Assembly: GCF_000247695.1 (NCBI RefSeq)
Contig: NW_004624743.1
Span: forward strand, 11,126,228-11,190,227
Length of the DNA: 64,000 bases
Reading direction: 5' to 3'
Source: Heterocephalus glaber
Lineage: Eukaryota; Chordata; Mammalia; Rodentia; Bathyergidae
The notes under the pieces were generated by a model that saw only the letters and a list, made by a program, of their open reading frames with translations, searched no databases and was not told the DNA's origin. The position numbers and the translations under genes were made by a program. Below, piece after piece: positions 24,836 to 37,379 of the stretch (position 1 is the stretch's first letter; the number at the start of each line of letters is the position of its first letter).

Positions 24836-24839
24836 ATCA

Positions 24840-25454
24840 ATGCTTTTCTCTCTGACTCTTGCTAATCCTAACAAAAGGATAGTCAGGTAAAATTAATTTG
24901 AAAGGAAAACGTTAGCACCGAACGCCATCACTCTAGTTGTGTAATGTTTATTTTTTCATTTTTAGTGTTATCTTCAAAATTGTTCAAAGACATATATCTT
25001 AATTTAGTTTTTACTCGATGATACAAAGAATATTAAACTATTGATTAGCTTGATGTGGCACATTTCTCTTGTTATACAGTGCAACAATAGAAGAAAAATA
25101 ACTAGTTTTTAAATGCTCAATTATATATAATATACATTTTATTTACATGAATGTATATATATGCCTGGGTAATACTGTACTATATATTCTAAAATTTAAA
25201 AAATATCAGTATTATTCAGAAACAAAATGCTTATGCAACATTGTTGGACCATAACACAAAAGAAAAATTCATTAATCGTGTGCCTGGAGAGTTGAGACAT
25301 TTTTAGTTTCATGAGAGAAACTGTACCATGTTTCAATATGCATAAGGGGAAAGTAATTGACTCTCCTGACTGGGAATCTGGTTATGGAAAGGTCCTTCTA
25401 TGTTGATCCAAGGGGATGGAATACTGGTAAAGCAGGATATTCAAATTTCATAAA
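24840..25454. other. Unassigned AT-rich DNA
   Basis: Nothing recognisable. There is AT-alternating sequence around 25115-25185. Confidence 0.4.
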
Positions 25455-25700
25455 CTCAGGAATAATAATAATGGCCAACATTTACATGGCCTTCATGAAG
25501 TATTCCAGGCTTTGCTGTATTTTTGAGTATTTAATTTATATGGCCATGTAATTTCCTATCAACTCAATGAGATAGTTGGATGGCAAAGTAAAACACAAGA
25601 AATTAACTGCTCCAGGTCCATCCCTGAAATATGGCCAGTGGTGAGTGGACAGAGGACCTGAATTGTCAGTCCTGGGCAGCTGCCTCCCACCCCAGTGATG
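25455..25700 (+). mobile_element. MIR SINE, plus strand
   Basis: The text AATAATAATAATGGCCAACA, TTACATGGCC, then CAACTCAATGAGATAGTTGG, CAAGAAATTAACTGCTCCAG and GACCTGAATTGTCAGTCCTG follows the full MIR layout (AATAATAGCTAACATTTA... CCCTATGAGATAGG... AAGTAACTTGCCCAAGG... GGGATTCGAACCCAGG). Confidence 0.65.
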
Positions 25701-27609
25701 TACGTAGTAGCTGAAGAGCTCAGCCTCACCAGAATTGCAGTGAGGGACCTAGGACAGGGGTTCAAAGCAGCCAAAATCATGGGTGTCTACTACTGGAATC
25801 TGCCTAAGAAATTTAAAGACTCTTCTTGCCTCCCAAGACCTTTCTGCTTCCCACCAAACAAAAATCTTAGCTTTTGCATATAGAACAAATAAAACCGCTA
25901 ACATGATAAATTCTGTTTGTATTAGATATGGTAAATGCATATCTCTATTTTGATTGCATGGTTTTTTTAATTAGAAGACTTAATGAGAAAATTAGCATCC
26001 TTCTGTAGACAGTAGAATCTGTGGATGTTGGAAAAATAGAAACAGAAAGGTAGCTTTTTAGTTCTCGAATCTGAAAGTAACTGTTGTGTTAGTTAACTAC
26101 ATACTTTTAGCCTTGGAGTAACTAAGTTCAAAGCACGGAATTTAAATTCTTCAGGCCAGTACTCAATATAGTGCTTGTCTATCTACCAGTTCCTAAATTT
26201 TACTCATTTCCATGCCAGATTTATAAATTTTGATTTGTCTAAATATTGTCCATATTGCCTTTAAATTATTTTACTTATTTATATTAAAATACATTCCTTT
26301 TGCTAGCATATATGCAAATATTATAAAAATATCATATTAACTGATTTATGCAAATATTCCCAAATCAAGAAAGATCCAAAAAATCTGAAACATTTATGAG
26401 CCAAAGCTGTTTATATAAAGGATATTTCACCTGTAAGCCATTCATCTATCAATGGCATGGGCAAACATAGCACATGTTGTAAAAAAAATAATAGTCATCT
26501 ATTCTTCAAATCTCTTTGATGTCTGCGCTATGTCTAAGGAATGCAAGTTTTAGCAACTAAAATAGAGTTGAGGAAAGCAAAACATCACTAATCTTCAACT
26601 TTGCTGAAAAAAATAAAGTTATTCACTATTTTTATATTGAAGGGAAAATTCCTAGGAGTGAATAGCATACAATTTTTAAAAGTCAGGAGAAAGAGGAATC
26701 AGAATCAGCTGGGGTTCATCCTAATTTCTTCTTCCTCTCATCCCCAGAATTCAGACAACTTATCTCATGACTCATGATCTCCAAGACTGGGAAATTCAGG
26801 ACTCAGTTGTCTCAGCAAATATTCTTGATTGGCAGAGACTGGGGAGGAGAAGGACTGCATTTGTACAAGTTGGGATGTGAAGGGAGAACAGTAAGCTACA
26901 AGTGACAAACCAAACAAAGATGTCCATTTTCCTCTATGGTCATATGTGTCCCTTTGTTGAAAAGGGACTGGGCGTGGTGCCTTACTTTCACTTCTATTTT
27001 GTTCCAAAGGTTGTAGAAGACGCTCTGTTAAGATATGTCAAAACACACTCTAGTGCCACCGTGGGGAAAGGCTGGAGCAGGATATGTGGACTCCATTAGC
27101 CCGTAATTTTGTTCCCATCTAAAATTATACATGTAATTATTTTTATTTATTTATATATCTATGAATGTGTTGGCTTTTTAAAAGCACATTTGCCTCTACT
27201 CCTGGCCAAACATAAAACCAAGAGCCATCTGACATTTTCTCCTTCACTATAAATAAGAATACTAATACTATCTTCTAAGGCTGTATTACATTAACTGATG
27301 CAGCCAATAGGTTTGGACTAATGTGAGACATTTTATTAAAAAACCAAACCATCACTCTCAAGTAGACCAGAGAGAACTTCTGAATCTTCTTATACTTCTT
27401 GGCTATGTTGAGGCTTATATGTTCATAAAAGATATTTCATTTTAAAAATTCACTGAAAAGAGTTTTTCTTCTTTTCTAGTATAAATTTAGACTAATTTCA
27501 ACTGATACTTAATAATATAACTATTTTATATTTCATGGGTAGCATATAATGTTTCAATAGAGGAAGGAATATATTAGACAATGTTTAAATTAGCTAAAAC
27601 ATAACTATC
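25701..27609. other. Unassigned DNA with a less AT-rich core
   Basis: No gene seen. The interval of about 26690-27110 is repeat-free and more balanced in composition. Open readings there (80 codons minus, 65 plus) carry no recognised motif. Confidence 0.35.
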
Positions 27610-28440
27610 TCCTCAAATATTTGTTATTCCCTTTTTAGTGAAAAATTCAGACTCCTTTCCTCTAGGTTTTTGAAACATGTCATTGTCTGCAGTCACCCAG
27701 TGTGGCAAAGGACCCCAGAACTTCTTTCTCCAACTGTGACTGAGTAACCATGGGTCAACGCTTCTCCATCTCTCCCCACCTTCTTCCTAGCCTGTGGCAA
27801 TGACCATTCTTCTCCAAATCTACTCTTCTCCAAGATTAACTTTTATAGATTTCACGTGAATGAGATCATTCAGAATTTGCCTTGCAGTGCTTGATTTATT
27901 TCACTTAATCTCTAGTTCCATTCAAATTCCCACAATGACAGGACTTTGTTCTTCTTTATGTCTGAATACTATTCCATTGTGTAGGTACACACTTTCTTTA
28001 TCCATCTATCAGTGGGTGGACACCTACACTGTTTTAATTTTTTGGCTAATATGAACAGTCCTGTAGTAAACATAGAAGTGCAGATATTTCTGTGACACAC
28101 CAAATGAATTCAGCACCTTTGGATTTATACTGAGCAGTGGAATTAATGAATCATGTGTCGTTGCATTTTTACTCTATTAAAAAAAATCCATGTGGCTTTC
28201 CACAATGGCTGTACCAATTTGTACTCCCACTAACAGTGTGTTCACATCCCCACCAGGACACATTGTCTGCTATCTTTTTTATTGCAGCTGTTCTTATTGG
28301 AATTAAATGAAACTTCTTTATGTTTTCGATTTGTATTTTTCTGATAATGAAGGATGGTGAGCACTTTTTGAAACTGCTGTTGGTATTTGTATGTATTGCT
28401 TTGAGAAATGTTTGTTTATTGCCTGTTTTTAACTGGTGGT
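27610..28440 (-). mobile_element. Old L1 (L1M-type) 3'UTR and ORF2 C-terminus, minus strand
   Basis: The segment starts with the reverse complement of an old L1 3'UTR (GTCATTGTCTGCAGTCACCC, CCCAGAACTTC, CCTAGCCTGTGGCAATGACC). It then gives the ORF2 end: CTTTATGTCTGAATACTATT, CCATTGTGTAGG, CTTTATCCATCTATCAGTGG, and CACAATGGCTGTACCAATTT. Many indels and stops are present. Confidence 0.8.
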
Positions 28441-29984
28441 AACAAGGAATGCAATAGAAAAACGATCTGCTCTTCAGACTACTATCTAGTTGCAGGGATT
28501 TCTGAGGTTCTAATAAAGTGAATTTACCTCCTTTAGATAAACCAAATACATTCTACCTGCACTACTGCTTATAAGAAAAGTCATACTAAAATGACAGATA
28601 TTTCAATTTTAAAAACAAAATTCTCATAGATGATTTACTCTGCTTCCAGAGGACAATGAGAGCTATAAATTCAAACTGGGTGATTCTGTGTAATAAGGAT
28701 AGTTTTGAGTTATTTTATGTTTGATAACTTCTATAATTTTCAGAACAGCCTTATGAAATAGATACTTTAATCTATGACAAATAATAAATTACAAGTTATA
28801 AAATGACTTGAAGAGAAGTTAAACAATATTGCACAGATAAAACTTTAATAAATTATGAAACTTGAATTTAAATAACTAAAAACCCATGCTTAACTTAATG
28901 TAATTTTTTTTTTAATTTTCTGTAGTCTCTACCCTGTTTTTATAGTGCTGTGGCTGTAAAGATTTTTATTGTTTAGCATCTTTTTAGAATCATCTTAATT
29001 TTATTTTTTCTCTTTAACTCCATAGAAATATACTTCAGTCAACTACCATATATTTCCCCTTATGTAGATCTGAATTGATATTAAAGAAAGTAAAACACTT
29101 TTTCTATGTTTAAATATTGTGGTTCCTGTGAATATTCCCCTTGAGGGGTTCTCTTTCCCTGTATCTCATAAATCATCTAATCACTACCCAAGTCTACCAT
29201 GGTAACTAAGTAGCTAGAGACACATCACTAAGTGACATGTGATTTATAGTTCTGCTAGGTAATCTCTGATGGCAAATATCATTTAATGTCTTCTTTCATA
29301 GAACTAAGTACCTTTTATTAGAGAGGTCTAGAAATTTCTTAAAACTGAATAATAAATTTGGAAAATATGCAAAGGAATCAGAACTTCTTTATGGCATTCC
29401 AGCACACTATATTTGTCTGTTGCATATGACCTCTAATAAGTATTTCTAAATATTTCCCTATTTCCTGAGTTTGAATGTGTATCACTGCAATTTCTAAGTT
29501 CCCCCTGAAAGAAGAGAATTTCCTCAGTTTTAGAGATGGCATAAGCACATGGAGACTGAGAAATGTAATGGAATTTGGGATAATGGTTGATTGAATTTAA
29601 GCTTGGAAATCTGGCTTTAGAACTTCTGCACTTAAAACATTTTCTGTTCAAATAAGATATGCTATATGTTTTTCCTTTGTTTGATCATGATTTTCCCTTC
29701 ATTCTATTGATTCTTTTCCCCCAAACTCCTGTTCTTGAGGCATGAGACCTCCTGGATAGAAATTGTAATTTTCTAGTCTTTTTAACTTTTCTCCATCACT
29801 GCCTTTTAATTCTTTGCTTAGGACGATATTTTATTTGTTTTCCATTTTTTGAAACATTTTATTATTATATAATTCTTTTTTTTTCTTTTAATGAGAAGAA
29901 TTATGTCCAGTAAAATTGGATAGACTCTTCCTGCAAAATTCACAGGGTTTTTCATACTCCAGAAAGGTCCCTTGCACCTTATAC
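28441..29984. other. Unassigned AT-rich DNA
   Basis: No gene or confident repeat. Confidence 0.4.
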
Positions 29985-31725
29985 GAGAGAGACCAGCTCC
30001 TTGTTATTGTGCAGGTAACTAGTATTCAGGTTTCTGTCACTGTAGATAGTTATTATCTATTCTTGGATTTCATGCAAATGAAAACATAAAACAAAATTTT
30101 TGGTAGCTGATTTTTTACCATATTTATGTGATCCATCAGTATAGTTTATCAGTATTTGCTTATGTTTATTACTACATATTGTTTTACTTCACAGATAATA
30201 CCACAGTTTGTGTATCCATTCTTTTGCTGACAGACATCTGGGCTGCTTCTAGTTTATGGTTATTTCAAATAATGGACCTATATACATTTGTGCACAAGTC
30301 TTGTAAGGACGTTCATTTTAACTTGTATCGGGTAAATAACAAGAAATAGAATGATTAGCTTATATGGTGAATGTACACTTAGGTTTTAGATTATTTTATT
30401 GAAAAATAAAATTTTAAATTCATAAATTTTAATTTTTATTTATAAATAAAATTTTTATAAAATAGAATACGATGTTTTGAAATGTGCATACATTATGGAA
30501 TGGCTACATAGAGTTAATTGACATATACTTTAACTTTTAAGAAGTACTTAACCTGTTATCTAGAATGATTTTACTACTTATATTCTGTTCAGCAGTGAAT
30601 GAGCATTCCAGTTTTTCCAAATCCTTACCAACACTGGATAGGATTGGCGTTTTTAATTTTAGACATTCTAATAAGTGTGTAGTTGTATTATATAATGGTT
30701 TTAATTTGCATTAACCTAGAAACTAATGATAAACATTTTTTAATATATGTACTTGTCATTAATATATCTTCTTTAGTAAAGAATCTATCCAATCTTTTAA
30801 ATTATTTTTTCAATTTGGTTGATATGCTTGTTCTATTGAATTTTTGTTGTTCTGTGTATATTCTGATCACAATTAACAGATATTTAATACTTTCTTCTAC
30901 CATGTGGCACGTTGTTTTTTGAGAGTGACTTGAGAGAGCAAAAGTTCTTAATTTTGGTAGTCTAAAACATCAATTATGTATTTTATATATCCTGATTCTA
31001 ATATCAAAGCAGGTAAATTAGGCTTGGCCTAAGATGAAAGATAATTTCTACTCTACTCTCCTCTTATAGTCTTAGGTATGATATTTAGGTCTATGATCCA
31101 TTATACACAACTTTTTAGTGCATGAAATATGGACCAAATTGTATGTTTTGTTTTCATATGAATATAAAATAATTCCATTAATGGTTCTTTAAAAAGACAA
31201 TTTTTCCTTCAGTGAAATAATTTTGAGATTTTTCAGAGATCTATTTACCATTTATGTGTGGGTCTTATACCTGGATTTTCTATTAGGGTACAATAACCTA
31301 TGTTAAAATCTTACTATCTCATTTATTATAATTTTATCATACTTATCAAAGTCTCATGATATAAGTCATCTAACTTGGTTCGTCTCAAAAGATTTTGTGG
31401 CCATTGTAGATCCTGTAGAATTCCTTAAAAACTTTAGAATTAGTTCATAATTTCTTCAAAAAATCTTCGGGATATGATCATAAAATTTTTCATGACTTCA
31501 GATCTTATAAACACAGTATTCTTTTCCATTCATTTGAGACTTAAATTTTTTCTTAACAGTGTTTTATATTTTTTTAACATACAAGACTTTCATATCTTTT
31601 GTTGGATTTATTATAATAATTTTGTAATTTTACGTCTCTAGAAATAGTGTTACATATTTAATTTTAATTTCAATAAACATATAAGCAAAATGTACTTTTG
31701 TATATTGATTTATTTTATATGTTAA
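29985..31725 (-). mobile_element. Old L1 (L1M/L1ME-like) ORF2 region, minus strand
   Basis: The reverse complement of the ORF2 C-terminal part is recognisable at CTGGGCTGCTTCTAGTTTAT, CACTTGTACAAG-like text near 30290, GGGTAAATAACAAG, then CCAGTTTTTCCAAATCCTTA, CCAACACTGG, and later TTCCATTAATGGTTC and TCATATCTTTTGTTGGATTT. A patch at about 30430-30545 (GATGTTTTGAAATGTGCATA) looks like an inserted old L1 3'UTR piece, so the unit is itself a mosaic. Confidence 0.65.
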
Positions 31726-31894
31726 ATAGCCTTAAGTCATAGTTCTGGTAGCAGCTATGTAGATACTCAAATTTCCAGAGTCATGTCAACTGCTGGGAAG
31801 AAGTTTAATTTCATCCTTCTCTTGTATCTACTATTTGCTGCTGCATAGGAATTATTCCAAAATTAATATCTTTTCTATGCAAAATAATTAATTT
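31726..31894. other. Spacer between two L1 elements
   Basis: No feature seen. Confidence 0.4.
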
Positions 31895-33625
31895 GCTGAG
31901 AAAGAAATCACAATAGACACACACACAGACACACACAGTACCTGGGAATGAACTTACCTAAAGAAGCAAATGGCTTCTACAATAAAAAATTAGAAAGTAC
32001 TGAAGAGAGAAATTAAAAAAGACAGTAGAATTTGGAAAGACTTATGTTCATGAATTGGAAGAATTAATATTGTTAAAATAGCAATGCTGCCCAATATGGT
32101 CTATAGATTCAATCCAATCTCCATCAAAATTACGATGGCATTCTTCACAGAACTAGAAAAAGCAAAACTATAATTTTGGAAACACAAAAATTCCCATGAA
32201 GCCAATGCATTCTTGATCAAAAAAAGCAAAACTGGAGACATCACAGTAATTTAGTTCTAGAAATACTAGAGATCCCTGGAAACACAAAACAGCACAGTAC
32301 CAGCATAAAAAGAGACAGATGACCAATGGAATAGAAAGAAAGACCCAGAAATAAACCCACTTACCTAGAGTCAACTGATTCTAGAGAAAGCTGTCAAAAA
32401 CGCTTTGGAGAAAGAACAGCCTCTTTAATATACGGTGCTGGGAAAACTGGCTGTCTGCATGCAGAAGATTGAAACTTTACCTCTCCACCTCTCACTCTGT
32501 ACAAACAACAAACCAAAACTGATCAAAGACCTGAAACTCTGAAGATGCTAGAGGAAACAGTTCAGGATATTGGTATATATAATAGTTTTTTGAATAAAAG
32601 TCCAAAAGCATAAGACAAATTTTTTAAAAGTAACAAATGGAATGACATAAAATTAACAAAACTACACACAACAAGAGAAACAACCAACAGAGTGAAGAGA
32701 CACACTCAAGAATGAAAGAAAATATTTGTCAACTATTCATCTAACAGAGGCTAATTGGCAGAATTCATAAAGAACATAAAAATCTTTAATAACAAAAACC
32801 AACTAATATTATTAGAATGAGCAAATTATCTGAATGGACGCTTCTCAAAAGGAGAAATGTAAATAGTCAATAAACATATGAAAAAATATTAAATTATCAT
32901 TAGCTGTCAGGGGAATAAAAATCAAAATCACAATGAAATACAATCTCATTTCAGCTAAAATGACACTAATAATAATAATAATAATAAAATGCTGGCAAGG
33001 ATATGTTGAAAGAAGATCACTTATATACTGTTTATGGAAAGCTAGATTAAGGTAGCCATTATGGAAGACTGAAGAGAATTTCACCACACACACAAAAAAT
33101 AGAACTATTATTGAACTATAATAGAAATATTATCCTGGTATCTCACCCTTGAGTAAATGTATATATCTAAAGAAAATGAAATTGGTACACATAATAGATA
33201 TTGTATGTCCTTGTTTATTTCTCTAGTAGTCATAGTAGATAATGCATGAAAATTAGTGTAAGGGGCTCTGTGCACATGTGTGTGTGTAAGACAGAAAAAA
33301 GAATGAAATCTTATCATTTACAGCGAAATGTGTGAAAGTGAAGTACATCTTGTTAAGTGAAATAAACCAGGCACATGAAGACAAGTACTTTAGGTTTTCT
33401 TTCTTAAGAGGAAACTAAGAAAGAAAGGAAGGCAAAAGGAAAAAAATAGAAGGAAAAAAAGGAAAGAAAACTTTCACGAATGAGGAGAAGGGAGGTTGAA
33501 AGGAGGGAAGAGGACTGGGAAAAAAAGAAGAATCAAGTTACATCATGTACAGGTGCAAATTTCCTGTGATGATTGTGATCATAATGTATATCTAAAATGT
33601 ACTAACAAAATGAACTAAGAGAAAA
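31895..33625 (+). mobile_element. L1 ORF2 3' half plus 3'UTR, plus strand
   Basis: The element begins in the part of ORF2 just downstream of the reverse transcriptase core and runs through GAAGAATTAATATTGTTAAA, ATAGATTCAATCCAATCTCC, CTGGAGACATCACAGTAATT and GGTGCTGGGAAAACTGG to the C-terminus. A purine-rich 3'UTR follows (about 33400-33540), then the terminus TATATCTAAAATGTACTAAC. Numerous stops and frameshifts make it a dead copy. Confidence 0.85.
32967..32988. repeat. (AAT)n simple repeat
   Basis: About seven AAT units inside the L1 copy. Confidence 0.9.
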
Positions 33626-34469
33626 AGATTAGCTGCCTTTCTATGGAGCATTTATTTAGTAACTATCTGGTGATTCGAGTCCAATCTATATGTGGTTATT
33701 TTTATTGTAAGTATCCTTTTATGGTTCTTCTCTGGAATTTGTAGTAAACAGTGATTTGCTGGAGAACGGCCAAAAAAACAAAGAGCAAACTAAGAAAAAA
33801 GTTGACCCGAGAGTAGAAGAGGATCTGCTACTAGGGACTGGGAATGGTGTGGCGATGGTGGATATGAAGTTAGGTTATAAATTAACAATTCACGATAATG
33901 CTATGTGGAAATGTCACAGTAGATCCTATTAATCTGCACAATAAAACATAGAAAAGAGAAAGTTCTAAAAAATAGGATGATTTAAAAGAACAGTGATTTA
34001 TAATTTGTGTGTTGGTGAGCTAGCTTTGCTGTTGGTTTTGCGAGATTCATGGAAATAGCTGGGTGAAAACTTCCTTTGTGTTCTCATGTTTCTGTAAACA
34101 GGAAACAGACTGAGGAAGTTACTTAGTGAGAAATTCTTATGAAATAGGTAAGATGCCTGAGGCTTCTTGGCAGGGGACTTCTACATTTAACCAACTGGAA
34201 TATTGATATGTGATTTTTTTTTTTTACATATCCCTTGATCTTATTCTTTAATAGTTAAAAAACTGACTGTATTTTTTAAGATTTTGTGTTGGCATAAAAT
34301 TGTTTAACATATTCTTTCAATAATCCATAAATGACTGCAGAATCTATGGAATTATGCCATTTTTCTTCTTAATATCAGGCTTTTATCCTACCCTTCTATG
34401 TACTCAGTCTTGCAAGGCAGACATTGCACTTTTTATTAAATTTTTTTAAACATCAATTTTCTATACAAT
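33626..34469. other. Unassigned spacer
   Basis: No gene or clear repeat. Confidence 0.4.
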
Positions 34470-35095
34470 TTTCTTTGTTGCTTTTATAATAGAAATGATA
34501 TTCCAATATTTGGTCTTCACTTACATATTTATTCTTTTTATTTACCTTTGGTTCATTTTGGTCTTTTATAATAGAATTTTTAAGAGAAGGTTTAAAAACT
34601 TTATTGTAATAAAAACAGTAAAGTGGCAACTTTTAAAGATTTACTGAGACCATTTCAAACTTTTTATGCATTACATTTTTCATGTCAGTTCGTAAAGATT
34701 TGTCCCAATTTTTCTTGTGGATTATATCCATGACTTATGGATTATCTAGAATTGTATTATTTAATCTTTAAATATTTGAGAATTTCTATATTTTTATTAT
34801 TTGTTTCTAATTCAATTTTCTGAAGTCAGAGAGCATACTCTTTATGCATTCAAAGCTTTGAATTTTGCTGAGATTTGTTTTATGTTCATATATGGACTAT
34901 CTTTGTAAGTGCTCCACATGAACTTGAAAAGAGAATGTTACTGTAATTGAAAAAAGCATTTAATACTTTGACTCATGACGTTTGAGTTTTCAAATCATTT
35001 ATATACTTATATTTTTCTTATTAATTTAATTGTTGAGAAAGGAATTTTAAAGTTGTCAAGTATGTTAAATTCATCTATTTACACTGTAAATTTAA
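34470..35095 (-). mobile_element. Old L1 reverse-transcriptase-region fragment, minus strand
   Basis: The plus-strand text GTCAGAGAGCATACTCTTTA, GCTGAGATTTGTTTTATG, GACTATCTTTGTAAGTGCTC and CACATGAACTTGAAAAGAGA is the reverse complement of the well-conserved endonuclease-to-RT part of old L1 ORF2. It is heavily diverged. Confidence 0.7.
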
Positions 35096-35099
35096 AATG

Positions 35100-35867
35100 A
35101 TTACAATGTAGGTAAATGTTATTTTTTAGTACATGTTTGTGATATATAAGGGTTACATTTGCTTTGGGGAAATAGTGTGTGTATATATCTTATCTTTATC
35201 ATTTTCAATCCATTTACTTCCATCCCTTCTTTCTATCCCCTTCTCATCCCTTTCACCAATTTCAGAGTCTGCCTCCTTATTTTCTACCATCTCTCCTTTT
35301 TAAAATATTCAATTTATTTATGCTTTAGGATTTTAATATAAAAGAAACTATTTGATATTTAACTTTGTGCGTAACTTATTTCACTTAACATCATAGTCTC
35401 AAGATCCATCAAGTATCCTGCAAGTTTTATGATTTTATTTTTTATGGCTGAATAGTATTCCATTTTGTATGTATACCACATTTTCTTTATTCCTTTATCG
35501 ATCAAAGGATATCTAGGCTGTTTCAAGGTCTTAGCTGTTATGAATAGCAGTGCTATAAATGTGGATATGCAAATATCACTATAGCATAATTACTTTAATT
35601 CTTTTGAAAATACATCCAGGAGACATATTTCTATTTTTAACCTTTTGAGGAATCTCTATACTGATTTTGGTAGTGGCTGTACTGGTTTACATTCCTACTA
35701 ACAAGTAGTAGCATTCCTTTTCCATTCTGACTAGGATAAGACAGAATCTCAGAGTTGTTTTGACTTGAAATTCCCCAATATTTAAAGTTTATGAACACTT
35801 TTCATATACTTATTGGTTATGACTGAGTTATTTGTTTTGGAGTGGTTAATTTTTTGAGTTCTTTATA
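35100..35867 (-). mobile_element. L1 3'UTR and ORF2 C-terminus, minus strand (part 1)
   Basis: Reverse complement of an L1 3' end: 3'UTR at about 35100-35340, then TTATGGCTGAATAGTATTCC, CATTTTGTATGTATACCACA, TTCTTTATTCCTTTATCGAT, and GAGTTCTTTATA at the junction with the mariner insertion. The same ORF2 text resumes at 36292 (TATTCTAGATATGAGCTCTT), showing that the DNA transposon landed inside this L1. Confidence 0.8.
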
Positions 35868-36291
35868 GGACCTGTGATCAAAACACACAGGGAAATTTTA
35901 AATAATGAAATATTACAATAAAAGCCACATTACCATTAATCCCCCTTAAAGTGGCCCCTTTGCTTTGAATACACTGATCTCACACCCTAATAACTTTAAG
36001 GTGAGTCCTCATCCACTCCTTTCATCAGACCTGGCACCATGCAACTTCTGGTTCTTCCTTCAAGTCAAAATAACTATGAAAATTAATTATTTCAAATCCA
36101 ACCATGACAGCACAAGCAAGACACTCACAAAATAAGGACTTTCAGAACTGCTTTGGAAAGAGGCAAGAATGATGGGCTAAGTGTGTTTGAAGTGAGGTTG
36201 AGTATTTTGAGGAGAATTAATAGCAATGTGTCTTTTATTGTAATAGATTTTAAAAATTAAATATTCTTTCTATTTTTGATCATACCTTTAA
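35868..36291 (+). mobile_element. Palindromic mariner-family remnant with TA TSD
   Basis: The 424-bp element is bracketed by TA (35866-35867 and 36292-36293) and interrupts L1 sequence that is continuous on either side. The terminal inverted repeats share TGATCAAAA. The left arm (35868 to about 35991) is the inverted, diverged copy of the right arm (about 36162-36291). The reverse complement of the left arm and the right arm both read GATTAATGG/ATTAATAGC, AATGTGGCTTTTATTGTAAT / AATGTGTCTTTTATTGTAAT, then an AT-rich stretch and the TIR. The element is therefore a fold-back built from two copies of a mariner 3' end, with extra transposase C-terminal sequence in the loop. Confidence 0.75.
36007..36230 (+). 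pseudogene. Mariner transposase C-terminal remnant
   Basis: The frame starting near 36010 gives HPLLSSDLAPCNFWFFLQVK, which matches the mariner signature around the third catalytic Asp of the DD34D triad (SPDLAPxD). Here that Asp is Asn (APCNF). After a frameshift, 36136-36230 reads as the transposase C-terminus (KDFQNCFGKRQE, stop, WAKCV, stop, SEVEYFEEN, stop). The family enzyme cuts and joins transposon ends at TA sites. This copy lacks the N-terminal DNA-binding and first catalytic portions and carries stops, so it is non-functional. Confidence 0.8.
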
Positions 36292-36620
36292 TATTCTAGA
36301 TATGAGCTCTTTAACAGGTTAGCAGCCAATTTTTCTTCCTATTTTGTAAATTATCTCTTTTCTCGGATGATTTTTTCCTTGCTGTGAAGATTTTTAGTTA
36401 GTCGTAATCTCATGTTGGTTCTTGATATTATTTCTTGCACTACTGGAATGTTGTTCAGGACATCCTTGCTTGTGTCTGTGGCTTCAAGTGTTTTCCCTAT
36501 GTTATCTTCCTGCTGTTTCAAAGTTTTTCTTTTTATATCTAGCTTTTTGATGTACTTTAACTTTGATTTTAGTATAGCGTGAGAGAGGTAAGTTTTATAT
36601 ACAAAGAATTTGGAGTTGCC
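36292..36620 (-). mobile_element. L1 ORF2 fragment, minus strand (part 2)
   Basis: This continues the L1 interrupted by the mariner: TTCTAGATATGAGCTCTTTA, then TTGCTGTGAAGATTTTTAG, ATCTCATGTTGGTTCTTG, and TGATGTACTTTAACTTTGAT, the reverse complement of ORF2 C-terminal coding sequence. A 140-codon minus-strand reading (36351-36773) extends beyond the L1 and is not a gene. Confidence 0.7.
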
Positions 36621-37379
36621 ACGTACTGAGTTGAGCAAGACTGCTGGGTGATAGCTTCTGATATCAGTGTCTGCAAACAAAGAAGTAATTAAAATTGGAA
36701 AGGTTGAGGAACCAAATTCTTTTCCAATTAGAAGTAAATATTCCATTCCTGTGGTTGATCTCAAAATAAACATTCTAGTAGGAACTTTATTTATTAGTTA
36801 CCTTTTCAAAAAATTATTTAGCACTTGCATATTAGGGTGGAAATGTACTATTCATTTTGTTGACATATTATTCTTATTATTTTTATATTACTTTAATTTC
36901 TCTTGACCCAAGTCTCTCAAATACTTAAAGCTTTAAAAGCAGAATATATTTGTTCATTATTTCCTTTCATTATTTTCATCTGGTGGTGCCTAGAATTTTC
37001 AGATCTGTACAAATGATGATCTTCTGAACACAAAACCTCTGTGTTGAAAGAAACATGAAAGATCATCCTAGCAGACTCCCATGTAATGATGAGAATCTCA
37101 TGACAAGATCCTTCTCTGAGGGGACCTCCAGCCTTTCCCAATATACCTGCTGTGACAAGGATGCATTTCCCTCGAGACAGCCAATTCTGTAGTTGGTCGA
37201 CTATAAAATAACATTAACTGAAATTAATCTTAATTACTTTGTAAAATGAATCAAAAGGCAGTGGCTAGAACTTTTAGCGATCACTTCATGTATTTAAAAA
37301 AATCCCAATTCACAAAATAAATAACCATAGGAATGTTAATTTACTATGTAGCATTACATCATTAAGGGCTTCCAATGGC
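36621..37379. other. Unassigned spacer
   Basis: No gene or clear repeat. Confidence 0.4.

Noticed and set aside
36351..36773. 140-codon minus-strand open reading
   Set aside because: Its C-terminal two-thirds lie in antisense-oriented L1 ORF2 text and the remainder is unrelated flanking DNA; there is no domain or splice context.
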